Of a stretch of DNA of 64,000 nt, positions 23,601 through 35,250 are shown one piece after another. Every line of letters begins with the position of its first letter. Positions within the stretch are counted from its first letter, which is position 1. The notes below the pieces were generated by a model, which had not been told where the DNA came from, did no database searches, and worked only from the letters and a program-made list of their open reading frames with translations. A program made the translations under genes and the position numbers. The stretch lies in assembly GCF_001522545.3 (NCBI RefSeq), contig NC_031769.1, positions 13,573,327 through 13,637,326 on the forward strand, written 5' to 3'. The stretch is from Parus major (lineage: Eukaryota; Chordata; Aves; Passeriformes; Paridae).

Positions 23601-26600
23601 AATAACCTATCTGCTTGAGCTTGCAAGCACCCAGCACCCTGTGTCAGCTGGCTGGCACCTGTTCTCACAAAAGTAATAGAAGTAGTACATTAACACTGTG
23701 GAACAGCAATTGGCTCTTGACAATGTGACCATGAATAGCACTACATTCAGCTACAGCTGTACTTCAGCTTTTGGTATTAAATAGAGGTAAATTCCAACAA
23801 GTGAGTTCATCAACAGAGTTTTGGATAGGAGGAGAGACAAGTGGCTGTGTACTGGTTCAAAACTCAAGTCAGATGTACACCAGTAAGGCAGTGGCCTTGA
23901 AGTGTCTCTGTAGGAGTTCTACGAGAAACTAAATGGTGAATCTGAAAACAATTCCTTAGAGTTTTGCCAGATGAAGCAGAAGGGTGCAAAACACTAAGTA
24001 GAGATCTAATGGGAAATCTTTCTGGAGAAAACCACCTGGAGGCAGATTGATTTCAAATGTGGCCTTGAAAATCACTCTGAAACCATAGTGGACTGTCTTT
24101 AATGCTCTGAGACAAGGACCATCTCCCTTCTGTGCTGACCTGTGCTCCAATGCAATTACCTCTCCAACTGATTGTACAATCCTCTTCCTCACAACTAGGA
24201 GCTATTTTCATAGACCTCATTGTTTTAGACAGTTTTAGAAATGATGGTCTATTTCTAATGCAAGAGAGGCCTAACAGTGGCTTCCCTGCTAATGGACTGT
24301 AATTACAGGATTGATCCCACATCTCTGGCAACATGAACCCTTCTGTGCTTTCTAAGGCAACAACAGCATAAATCAATGGCCTGCTACTACAAGCTTCAGA
24401 GGATTCAGGTTGGTATATATCTTGCAAGGCTTGCTAAATGGGGACAACACACACCTGATTGGCAAAGTATCATTAACTTATCTCCATGGTCATGTGGAGG
24501 GTTGTTCTTGCACTGCACTTCATTTAATAGCTGCCAAGAAACTGATCGTTGTCAAAAGGGGTCTTTACACTTGAGAGTGGTCCTTTCTGTGTAAGAGACT
24601 ACAGCAGGAACTGCAGAAGATATAGAGCAGATGTTGAGCTAAATTCTTCCCTTGGGGAAGAATGATCTCTTTCTTACATGAAGATATAACACTGGCATGT
24701 TGTTGGATAGGAGCAAGGATATCACAGCATGGATATTGACTTTTCAGTCTCTCATGGATAAAGTATCTGCAAATTCATAAAAAGAATTAATAAAGAGAAA
24801 TGCATTTATAAAGAGAAACACTTGTCTGTGAATTAATGAAGAGCATATTAATGTAAAATTATTAATGTGAAAAGGATAGTTACATCATACTTTTATAATT
24901 GAAAGTGAGATGTCTGTTATGTTACTTTACCTAACCTAAACTTACAAAACGTAATAGATCTGATTCTTCTTACCCTCCATGTTTTGTCAGAAACTTTTAA
25001 GCTTTTTAAGCATGTTGCACAAAAGCCTTGGTCCTTGTCACAGCAATTTTTCAGCTGTCCCTGCCCACATACCCCATTGATGTGAGTTCTGACCCTGACA
25101 GGCAGACTTGGCCTCCTGGCTTGACTTCAGTCCTGCCTCATCCCTACAGACTTGTCTGCCAATCTTGGCTCCAGGCTGAAGGCAGCTGCTTTCCCCGGAC
25201 CTGCTCTGCTCACGTTAGCTGGGATGCTAAGGGACTGTGCTGGTGGCAACTGTGCCCTGCCCTCTCTGCTGCTGTCTCAGCTCCTGCCTCACCTTTCCTT
25301 ACACAGGGATGTAAAGAGAGACCCTTTTGTCTGTATGATCAGATGTTTGTGTCCAGCAAAGACACCTAGATCCTCTAACTCTCATTTCACTGCCAGTAAT
25401 GACATGGCAGAAGCAGACACGGTGGGGTCCTGAAGCAAGCTTATGTAGCATACAAATATGAGCCTGTGACAGCCAGTCCCACTAAGGTGGATGCAATAAC
25501 ATCCAGTGTACCAAGAGTCTTTGTCAGATTCAATTGTTCTGAATGTCCTAGAGGACAATCTTTAATTTAACAACAGAAAAATGTTTACTTCTTATGAATC
25601 AAGAGTCTGTGTACATTGTCACATCAATCAAACTGGTGAGTAAGAGCAGTGGTTCAATTAAACTCTGGGGGAAATGATCCAGTGATTTATCTGAACCTAC
25701 TGCTACAACCAGCAAACCTTGCTGATTATTTACAGTGAGAGCAGTTTCATCAGGTTATTCTCTTTTTGTCACCCTATATGGTCCATATACAACAATAAAA
25801 TGTTTTCTAAGGGGACAGAACAATAACACCCCTGCCATCATTAAGTGTACCCAGAAACTAAAAGGTTGGCTAAGAACTTTGTGTGACTTTGCACAACATG
25901 ATGTCAATGGGGTCCAGGCATAACAAGAACAAACAGATAAAAAAGAAGCCAGATGAAGAAGAAGATGTGAGCCTGGGACTGAATCTTGGTGTTAGTGTCC
26001 AGCTGGCCTCGTTATCAGCCAGATGGTAGGTTCAGTATCAAGGCCCTGGAAGGGTCAACACAGCAAATTACAAGATCTGCCAACTGGACTTAGGAAAAGA
26101 GACAAAAAGGGAAAAAATTTAAAAATAAATTAAAAAAAAAAAGTAAAATCCCATATCTATCCTGTCCATCTGCTGGGCAGAGGAACAGCCAGAAAAGGAT
26201 TTCTCATAGTCTCATGTACATGTGATGCAGGGCTGGAGCAAAGTGGTAATTCCCCAAAGTACAGATTATCCCAAGATATCCAATATCCAATCCTTGCATG
26301 ATACAAAACAATAACTTGTTTTGCAAACATGCTCAAGGCAATCTTTTTCTACATCTATTGGATTAAATCTCTCTTATCTTCTAGCACTTGTTTCCATACT
26401 CTCACTTGCCTGTTTGCTTGACTCTGTGAGGGCACATGAGTGGCAAAATAGGAACTGTAGGAATGTGGAAGATGGGCATCATTTGATATAAAGCACTTGG
26501 CACAGTCTTGTTGATCTTAATGCCAGTCCAGATCATCCTGCAAAGTTCTGCAATGACCTTCCCAAGATATGCTCTTGAATCAATTTGTAACCCATGCTGT

Positions 26601-29240
26601 GCATAGAAAATCACGGTATGTGTCCTTAAAATTAACCAAAGATTTTGGTAGATATACACTCCTCTAGTCCTCCTCTAAAAGGGCCTCCATTTTAAATCTG
26701 AATTTTGGGCTATTGTCTATTTTTCAAAGTACAGTGGCCACATTTCAATGAAAAAATCTGGCAACCTAACAGACATTCTCTAGGACTTCAGATAACTGAG
26801 AAAATTGAAAATATTATCTTAAAAAGATATCACATTTTCCAATTCTCCTTCAATATTTTCCTTTAAGCAGAAGATCCCACAAATACCTGACTAGAAAAAA
26901 GGCTGCAATAAAATCTAGGACCATAAAGTCATTTCACACTTGCACTTATATACTGCCTGATGTTTGTGGCCAAGTAAGAATTACGGTCCACATATTATAT
27001 GTTGTTTAATGCTGATTTTGCTGCACCTTTTGCAGAAGTAACCTAGGAGACATTTTGCTTGTGGGCAAATATCAATGTGTTTTGGGCACAAAGATTTGGT
27101 TCTTTGAGCTGTGAGTCTTTAGATGCACCCTGTACAAACTAGACTGTCTTACACAGAATACTGGTGTTACAGGAACACAAAGAAAAAGGAGCACCTGGTG
27201 TCATATTTGAGTTATAAGATGCAACCTGGTTATTAAAGTTACATCCAATGTTCAAAGCTACATCAAGACTCTGAAATGCTTTGTTTTTAACCATAAAATT
27301 TTGGTTTATATGTCTTGTACAGTAGCTTAGGAATGCTGGGTATGGTAGGGTAACATACTTGCAACAATTTTATTTCATGCCCTACTGCCCTAGGTGACAG
27401 GATATTTGAACTCTTTTTTTTTATTCCAGATAGGATTGTGGGGAACTGGGAACCAACCAGGAAACAAGCTTTTAATAAATGTCTGATCTAAAATAAAACA
27501 CTGATGTGGATGCACCTGTAGCCAGTTTATACAGCACAGTGCATGTCTAACTAACATTTCTCTAATTCCCAGGCAGGGCAACTATACCTAAGCTGTGAAT
27601 TCTAGTCCATGCTGGTCCCATAGCCATGTCCACTACTTGTCTGGAAGAGTACTGGATTGGCTGGTCCAAAGACATGTCATGTACCTTTTTTATGGCTTTC
27701 TAGTATGGGCAGTGCTGTGCCAGTGCTTGGGACACACCCTGACCTTACTCAGTTTATAGGCAAGGGGGTAACTGTGGGGTGCCAGGGAGGGTTACAGGGC
27801 ATGGGGACAAAAGCCAAATTCAATTACCAACTCCAGTAGATGTGCTGCTGAAGTCTGGGGGGATGAGTGGTATGTATTTCATGGAGCTAGAGGCTGTTAA
27901 TCCTGCAATAGATTATGGTAATCCTAAATTTATCATCAAGGACTACAAACAATAATTTTGGCAGAGAGCTAGAGTAGTAACTGGAAATTTGAGTAGGGAA
28001 GTAATGAAGAACCCACAACAAATCTCTTTTTTCTTCCTCTGCTCTACCTGTGCTTCAATAGAGAAAGTTTGATGAGGGCAGACTTTGAATGAGATAATTG
28101 GTACTCACTTAAAGCTGCTTTCTCATCTGCTCTGCATAAAGTGTATGTTATATGCACACAGCTGGTGTGCACATGCAAGGCTCCCAAAGTCAAAAACTTA
28201 ACAAGAAGGAGATGTGAGGAGAAACCCAACTTGGGAAAGAAACACTGACAAACTGTGAAGTTTTAAAATACTAGTGAAGTAAATATATAATTTTTCAAGG
28301 CTCATACAGGCATCAGGGATACTCTGTTACAACTTCCATGTTGATTTCACCATGATTTCTTGAGTTTTCTGAGAATTTTTGAATTTTTCAAGAAAAGAAT
28401 TAAAATGAGGACAGTGGCTGGAATTTGATCACTTATGTAGTTTGCAACAGATTTTCTCAGAAAGGAAAAAACACGCATGGGTGGATGTGCAAGCATCACA
28501 GCAAGCTGAGGTAGAGACCAACCAAATTAGGAGAAGAAGAGAACTGAAGCTGTGCCTTCTGAGTAGTGGAAGACTTGCAGACTTAGACAAAAGAAGCATT
28601 TCTAGTAAGTGAAAGGATCACAAAGGATTCTCCCATTGCTTGAGTCAGCAAGAGCAACGTTAACTTGTCTAATCCAGAAGACATTTTCATGACTCATAGC
28701 TTCATACATGAAGTTGACTCAGTGCAAACCTTCAGGAGGCAATATTTAACCTGGCAATATCTTAATGTCAGCAGGCAAAACAGTAACACAGCAGCAACCA
28801 TGTAATTGAAGCCACAGCATGTCACTGAAAGCGGGTCTCCTCAAGGTGACCAAATCTGTGGAAGTGAGACCCATGTGAACTCTTGTGGCTGCTAATTGTC
28901 TTTATCCTTTCACCATGTTTGAGATCTTGGTTCCAAGCTGGCAGCCTGTGGTAGCAGGTAGCAAAGACACAGTTCTGCTGACATGCAATCCCCAGAGAGA
29001 AAATGTGACAAAATTGTACTCACTGGGTAATTTCCTATTTATAGCTTGTGTTTGGGAATGGTCTTATCTGTGTTCCTTTATACACTGAGAGAGTGATTAA
29101 AGCCTCATTTTCATTTCCTTTTGTACCTTACCCTTATCATCGAGATAATTTTAGTGTCTTTAATCAACATTTGCAGAAGTAAACAATGCTATGCTAATAA
29201 CAGTGTTGTGCTATAAACATTTCCTAAGTCATGAAACATT
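20641..29240. other. 8.6-kb non-coding stretch
   Basis: No gene or clear transposon. The longest frame (21411-21881 plus, 156 codons) lies in a GC-richer patch, overlaps a minus-strand frame and shows no domain. An inverted repeat at 22690-22721 is listed. The rest is ordinary AT-rich sequence. Confidence 0.55.
22690..22721. repeat. perfect 12-base inverted repeat with 8-base loop
   Basis: AATGATCATTAA at 22690-22701 is the exact reverse complement of TTAATGATCATT at 22710-22721, with loop TTATGATC. The core AATGATCATT is itself palindromic. It could form a cruciform or a dimeric factor site; no function is assigned. Confidence 0.8.
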
Positions 29241-29373
29241 ACCACTACATAAGGAGGATAAATGTTAGGATAAATTGTCCCATTTTTATGAAATGTATTA
29301 TTAATTATTATTATTAAATTGCCACTCCATAAAGAGGATAAATGTTAGGATAAATTGTCCCATTTTTAGGAAA
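29241..29373 (+). repeat. 53-base direct repeat, period 80
   Basis: The copy at 29241-29293 and the copy at 29321-29373 differ at about four positions. Both contain gaggataaatgttaggata followed by aattgtcccattttta. A 27-base A/T-only spacer lies between them. This is a local tandem duplication whose second spacer is absent, or two similar short insertions. There is no coding potential. Confidence 0.85.
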
Positions 29374-29529
29374 AAGAGACTGGTAAAGTGAGTGGTCCAT
29401 GATTATAATAGTCAGTGTCAGACTGCGTATTCCATCCTAACCTTTATTTAAGCACCAGACGGTTCTTCATTTCAGGTTTTGAAGTTCTGTAAAAAATCTC
29501 TCATGTGAATTAGTCTATAGATTTAACAT

Positions 29530-29640
29530 AAAGAAAACATACCCAAAACAACCACAACAACAACAACAAACCAAAAAACCCTGAAACAAACCCAACCAAA
29601 TCAAACCCAAAAACCAAAGCAAATAAATAACACACCAAAT
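29530..29640 (+). repeat. A/C-only low-complexity tract
   Basis: Roughly 110 bases almost free of T and G, with (CAA)n at the left and aaacccaacc-type units to the right. The minus strand is therefore T/G-rich, which explains the hydrophobic Phe/Leu/Trp-rich frames there. Confidence 0.85.
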
Positions 29641-29944
29641 ATAAGGAAAGATTTATTGTTATCCAATGAAAGACAACTGTTTCTGTAACAGGGAAGGGGA
29701 TGACTAGAGAAAGAGATACACAAGTTACCACTCATTACCTGTTCCACAAGGAAAAAGCAAAGATGATGAATAAGCTTGTTAACAGATATGACACCCCAAC
29801 TAACCATGAAGCCCTTGCTGAAACAGTTGGGATTTTAGTGCCAAACATCTTGATCTTATCACTATCAGATTGCATGGTTAAATAATACAGAAGTGGATGT
29901 GAAGTATTCTCTCCAGTGACATTATCCCATAAATGGGAAAGTGT

Positions 29945-30055
29945 GGAAGATGGAATGTGCTATAGAAGCATAAAATATAGATGTAGGTCTTAATTTCCAC
30001 CAAAATCAATGAGCCTGGATTTTGCTTTGCACTTGCATAGCACATTCCATCTTCC
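29945..30055. repeat. perfect 19-base inverted repeat with 73-base loop
   Basis: GGAAGATGGAATGTGCTAT at 29945-29963 is the exact reverse complement of 30037-30055. The 111-base unit could fold as a long hairpin on either strand. The loop contains ccaccaaaatcaatgagcc, which resembles phrases common in old amniote interspersed repeats. It may be a small non-autonomous transposon, a decayed repeat or a structured RNA precursor; nothing here decides among these. Confidence 0.8.
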
Positions 30056-30248
30056 CTGTGTTATTGCCTCACCAATTAGAAAAATTAAAAAGCCAAGACA
30101 GAAGGCAGTAGCTGCAACATTCAACAAACAACACAGAATCCAGGACTTAAAGAAAAAAATGCATGCTTTTCATAAAAGATAAATGATAGCAATCTTAAAG
30201 TCCTAAGGCAGCTCCATCATCTTTATCTTCTATTCTAACTTATTTTTC

Positions 30249-30252
<4 letters not shown>

Positions 30253-30286
<34 letters not shown>
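30253..30286 (-). repeat. poly-T run of 34 bases
   Basis: An uninterrupted T run bounded by aagg and atag. It could be the A-tail of a minus-strand retrocopy to its right, but the sequence that follows is not recognisable and shows no flanking duplication. Confidence 0.85.
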
Positions 30287-30289
<3 letters not shown>

Positions 30290-32094
30290 GTACCACTATG
30301 ACTAAGCTTGCCTGGAATCAGTAAACAATGGGAATATGACAGTTTCTGGCAGAGCACACGAGACATTTTATCACTATGACAGACACTCAAGATTGTCTGA
30401 TTGAAAGGGGCAAAATATGCCCAGTCAAATTAATGTATGGACCAGACACTAAAAACCAGCATCAAATATTTCAGACATCCTTCAATAAAGGTTTGCTATA
30501 TACATGTACATAAACAGCAACAGGGGGTGTCTTGAGCCAATTCAAACCAAGGGAGAATGTTTTTTCCTCAAGCTAGGTGTCCTCCCCCACCCACCTGCAG
30601 GTGACACAACAGGGATGGTACCAGTGCCTGGCCCCTTCCTGCTGTTGTACAAGTCTGAGCATCACCAGGGACCTGTAAAGATGAGCAGAGGGGTCAGTCA
30701 TGGCCCCTGCCCTGGTCCTGTACCCAATGGTTGTTAATTGCTTAATATAGACACAGACAAATGTCCTCAGTGTCACATGGATGTCACAGTCCCAGGCCCC
30801 ACTGAGCCTCCCTGTCAAACCTGTCCTGCTGAGCTGCTGCTGGTCTGGTCAGCTCAGGCAGCTTTGGGGATGAGCAGAGTTCACTCTCCTGTTCCCATGC
30901 TGGGTGTGTTGGATATGGGCAGGGCTGGGCACATCTAGTGCAGCCTGGGAGCAGGGGATCTGAACTCTTCTCAGGCACTGTGCAGCCCCACTGAGGCCAA
31001 CTGATAACCCAGGTAAAGCCAAGAATCAGGAAGGAAAGTGCATGGTCATACTGCTTTGTTAGTTACTGTTTCATCCTTCTGAGAGAGCAGACATGGCCAA
31101 AGATTGCAATGTCCCAGCTGGCACTTGGCATTTAGACATATGAACCTAAGTGGGGGCAGTACTAGTTCGAAGTTCACCTGAATTTCTTTTTATAATTCTT
31201 CATAATTCTATCATCTATTATAAGCATTCTCCCTTGAAGGGTATGTGGTTGCAAGGATAGATGAGATAATGTTGGGCCTAAACTAAACTAAAAGGCCAGC
31301 ACTTTTTGTGTGCATGCTTCTGAAAAATACATTGGAAAATTTGTGTGAAAATGAAATTTCCATTCCTCCTGATTCTGGTCAGAATTAGATCCTAGACAGT
31401 TGGGAAATATTCAGATGTTATTTAGACCTGGTGACCCACAAGATCTTTCAGAAGATACCACATATCTTGAACATAACTGAAGAGTGGAGGCTTCTTGGAG
31501 CAAAAATCCTGATTCAAAGCTCTGCTAAGACAAAACTCTCCTTGGCCTTTATAAACTTGGAATAAACTTGAAAACAGATCTTGAATATCATATTACTTCA
31601 GAAGTTTATATTTTTTGGATAAATCCTACCTAAAATGTCAACAAATGAAAGAGATCTAATTATTATCTAGGAAACAACTGTCTGATGCACTGGGGAAAAG
31701 TGCCACATGTTCCTCCTGTTCTTCCCTACTTTGATTTGTATGACACAAAATATTTTATTTCATTTTTCTTTTAGTAGATAGATGCCAGCATGAACTGATA
31801 TGAGGATGTCACTTTTCATAAGTAAATTTTTACAAGCTCACTAATATTTCTGATTGGCAAGTCTAAGGGACCTGCACTGTTAATCGGTGCACCAGCATCA
31901 AATTAAAAACAGTCCTCTGTCATGCAGATGACTGGTTGGCTAAAGCAAATAAGACAGGAATCCAAGAAGCTGCTGTGCCTTTCTCTGTGAACTGAGCAAA
32001 TGCTTTCATGTCAAGTATTTCTTTGCTACAAAATGCAGGCAGAACACCCAGGGAAACCAGACAAAAAAGGCAGATGTTTGGACTGACTACTCAC
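30287..32094. other. non-coding stretch
   Basis: No gene or repeat is identified. The 30.58-31.0 kb part is GC-richer with overlapping short frames on both strands that look like chance. Confidence 0.5.
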
Positions 32095-32268
32095 CACATT
32101 TTGATTGACACATTGGTTGGCTTTGCATAGTTACTGAGGAAACCTTCATGTGAAGCAGGATGTTTCCCAAGAATTGCAAGGCCACCTGCAACTCCAACCC
32201 TTCCTTCCTCCTCCAAATTAAATGGTACCACAGGGATTCTTGTACTGGAATGCTGGTGTCTGATCCCT
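32095..32268 (-). CDS. candidate internal coding exon, unrecognised protein
   Basis: Minus-strand 174-base segment between an AAGCAG acceptor, preceded at about 30 bases by a CTAAC branch-point-like motif, and a strong donor GTGAGT. It holds one base, 57 sense codons and two final bases TG. The translation includes RIPVVPFNLEEEGRVGVAGG and then KHPASHEGFLSNYAKP. The trailing TG plus the C that opens the exon at 5920 makes TGC (Cys), so the frame stays open across a 26-kb intron. The frame is also open upstream of the proposed acceptor, so the left boundary is uncertain, and the pyrimidine tract is weak. No domain is recognised. It could equally be a chance frame beside a good donor motif. Confidence 0.22.
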
Positions 32269-34119
32269 CTGCTTGAGTTCAGGATAATGGTATTAAATGG
32301 GTTAGAGGTTGAGCTCATGTGGCAAATGACAAGCAAGAGGTTCTTGAATTATTTCAGACAAATATTTACAGGTCAATTACCCATATTCCTCCATGCATTC
32401 TCTACCTGGCCAGTAACTTACCCATGTGTGTTGTTATTGCTGGCCCAGAGGCCTGCAATATACTGGCCAGTGTGTGGGAGTTGGAATATTTTGAATAAAC
32501 TAGGTCTAAAGAGAATAAAACCTTGCAGACAGCTTTCTAGCTGAGACATTCCTAAAAGACATATTCAGGGAAGTGGTAATTCAAGAATAACTGGATAGGA
32601 AATTGCCCAATCAATGTAGTTTGATGTTTATATATAATTTCACAATATGCTATTATGTTAACCACTTGATTGGCGTATATTTATGTTGTGGTGATTTCCA
32701 AGCACTCAGGAAATGTGGACCCAAGAAAGGGGTGATTTCTTTGGGAGGTGAAATGGTTGTCAAATACAAAGAATACTGATTGCTGCTCCACTTTGCTTAC
32801 CCATTTCTGATGTCCTTAACGAGATGAAATGGCAAAGCCTGGTGCAGCTGACAGGTCAGAGATGAAGTACAACATTTTCTTCTTCAACATGTTCTTCTGA
32901 AGGAAGGGGCCTTTGTGTTTATACTTTATTTTGCACAAAGTGCTTCTGAAATCTGTTGCAAAAGCTCTCAGCCCTAACCTGCTTCCCACACCACTGTAGG
33001 CAGAGCTGAGCCTATGACAGCTCTGGGAGGCCAGCACTTGTCTTTGCCTTCTGTTCAGCCTGTTCAGTCCTGCTGGCCCCTCACAAAGGAAGGGTTTTCA
33101 CGCCAAATAAGTAAACAAACATTTCATATTGGTCCTTGCTTATCATGGTTAGTCCTGTCCTTATAAATAACATTAATAGTTCAATAGCTTTTGTACTTTT
33201 GCCACACTACCACTTAGTCAGTTTCCATCAATCACATGCTGAAATAAATCTCTGAGAGAATCAAATTAAGTGCTCTGTGAAGAGTTTACATCACTTCCCG
33301 AGCTTGGTCCCTGAACAAGGACTCTCCAGTGCCTTTTGAATATTTACTGCATGCTACCCACTGCACATTGCACTCTATTGCTCTTATCCAGAATCCCCAT
33401 ACTTAATGAGTCTTTTAGCATGTGGGAAGGAGAGGTTTATAAATAACTACACTATCAAAAAACACCCTAAAGCACTTCCTTTTACAGTATTTACTAACAG
33501 CTTTTCTATGTTATTTTTATTATTTATCCTGAGATTAAAATCAGACTTTATTGTGTCATGTTCAATATTCTACTGGAAAGATATATAGCAGATCTTGTCT
33601 CACCAACTGCCATTCACAAATTGCCTGCAAGATGCAAAGCAAAGTGACATGTGGCCCAGAAAGTCATTATATGCTATGATAGATCCAATTGTGTTTGTCC
33701 CTAATGGATTCTTATATAAATTCTGCCCTTAAGGTTACTTCCATGGAAAAAAAACATTCAAGAAGCCAGTCTCTATCCTGGAAATGACTCCATGGGCACA
33801 TCTTTCAACAGGTGGTACCTCTTCCTTGTTCCTGAATTCAAAGTTAATCCTGCAAAGAAACATTTTGCAGAATATGGTGATAATATGGAAAAGGGAACAG
33901 TATCTCTGGATAAATTCAGAATTAACGAGTGTAAATGAGGAATTAAGCAAGGTTATCTAGAACAATTGCACAAGTCTCTTTCTTGACTCTAATCATGAGC
34001 AGAACTTGTTGTTAAAGATCCCATCCTTGCAAAAAGCTATGAAACTGTCCATCATTCTATAATAAATCCAAAATTGATTTAAAACAAAGTTTTGTGTTCT
34101 GTTTTCTGTTCCTGTAATC
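32269..34119. other. non-coding, with two further weak exon candidates
   Basis: Minus-strand segments 32422-32505 (acceptor TTATTCTCTTTAG, donor GTAAGTT) and 32801-32847 (acceptor TCTCTGACCTGTCAG, donor GTAAGC) are open and phase-compatible with 32095-32268, but they are short and unsupported. They are discussed in the findings and not called as genes. I see no repeat here. Confidence 0.4.
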
Positions 34120-34665
34120 CCAAAAGGAACTCCCACTGGAGTGCTTGGTTCCTGAAGGACTGCTCCCTATGGGCAGGAATCATGTTGGAGCAGGCTTTGA
34201 AGAGCTGCAGCCTATGGGAAGGACACTCCCAGGAGCAGTTTGTGAAGGGTTATATCCTGTGGGAGCACTCCTCTCTGGAGCAGGGAAGAGCATGAGGAGC
34301 AAAGAAGAGCAGAGATGAAACATAAGGAATTGACAACCCCTCCCATTCCCCATCACCTTGCTCTGCTTGGGAGGGTGGAGGTGGAAGAGTTAGGAAGAAA
34401 ATTCAGCCTGGGATGATGTGAGGGGGTTTACAATTTCTTCATATTTCTCATTATCCTATTCTGTTTAACTCTCTATAACTTAAACTAGTTTCCCCAAAGC
34501 TGAGTCTGTTTTACCCATGATGGTAATTGGGAAATGATCTGCCTGTCCTTGTCTTGATCCCATAAGCTGTGAGCTTTTCCCCATAGTTTCTCCCTGTCCT
34601 ATGAGAAGGGGGTGATAGAGCAGCTTGGTGAGCACCCAGCAGCCAGCCAAAATCAACATGCCACA
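34120..34665 (+). mobile_element. ERVL-type solo LTR, diverged
   Basis: The 3' half matches the avian ERVL LTR I know: ttctcattatcctattctgt, then aactagtttccccaaagctg and gagtctgttttacccatgatg. It closes with gggtgatagagcagcttggtg, agcacccagcagccagcc and a CCACA end near 34665. Upstream lie the typical short repeated units (tggagcag and tatgggaagg-like). No gag, pol or env sequence adjoins it on either side, so it is a solo or fragmentary LTR. The usual AATAAA is degenerate (about 34470-34480), suggesting an old copy. The left boundary is approximate. Confidence 0.75.
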
Positions 34666-35031
34666 AAAACTGAATATGTCAGGTCATTTAAGAGGGAAAA
34701 AAGACTTGATTCTGCCTGGGTTATAGATAAAAAATCTTTTACCCCTATCCCACAAGTTTCCATTAGTTCAGAAGTGGATGAACTACTGTAGATTCACAGG
34801 GCACTAGTGTATGCTTCTGTTATTGTAGATTATGTATTTATTTATTGGGTAAAACTTCTAACCATTTTCAGATGAAGCAATGTTTTTTCCTTCTATCACA
34901 AATAATAGTCATAATAGCAAGAAATATGAAGATTATAAATGAAAAATCTTTCTGTATATACATAAAGTCATTGGCTTCTTGCAAAATTTGAAATGAAAAA
35001 CCTGTGATGGTTCTAGTAGAATTGTTTGTTT
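34666..35031. other. short non-coding stretch
   Basis: Ordinary AT-rich sequence between the LTR and the T/G-rich tract. Nothing is recognised. Confidence 0.6.
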
Positions 35032-35250
35032 ACTAATACGTCTTTTATTGTATTTGTTTTATTTATTGTATTTAGTGTATTTATTTTATTGTATTGTATT
35101 TATTTTATTTTGCTTTTTACTGTTTGCTTGGGGTTTTTTTTGTTTGTTTTATTTTTGTTGCTGTTTTGTGTGGTTTTTTGTTGGTTTTGTTTTGTTATTG
35201 TTTTTGTTTTGGTTTTGTTGTTGTAGGGGTTTTTTTGTTCTTTTTTTAAA
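35032..35250 (+). repeat. T/G-rich low-complexity tract
   Basis: The left half is built of tgtattta/ttttattgta units and the right half of ttttg and ttgttg units with a few G-runs. C is nearly absent. The plus-strand frames of 66-72 codons over it are Phe/Leu/Val-rich by-products. It is compositionally the opposite-strand counterpart of the A/C tract at 29530-29640. Confidence 0.8.
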
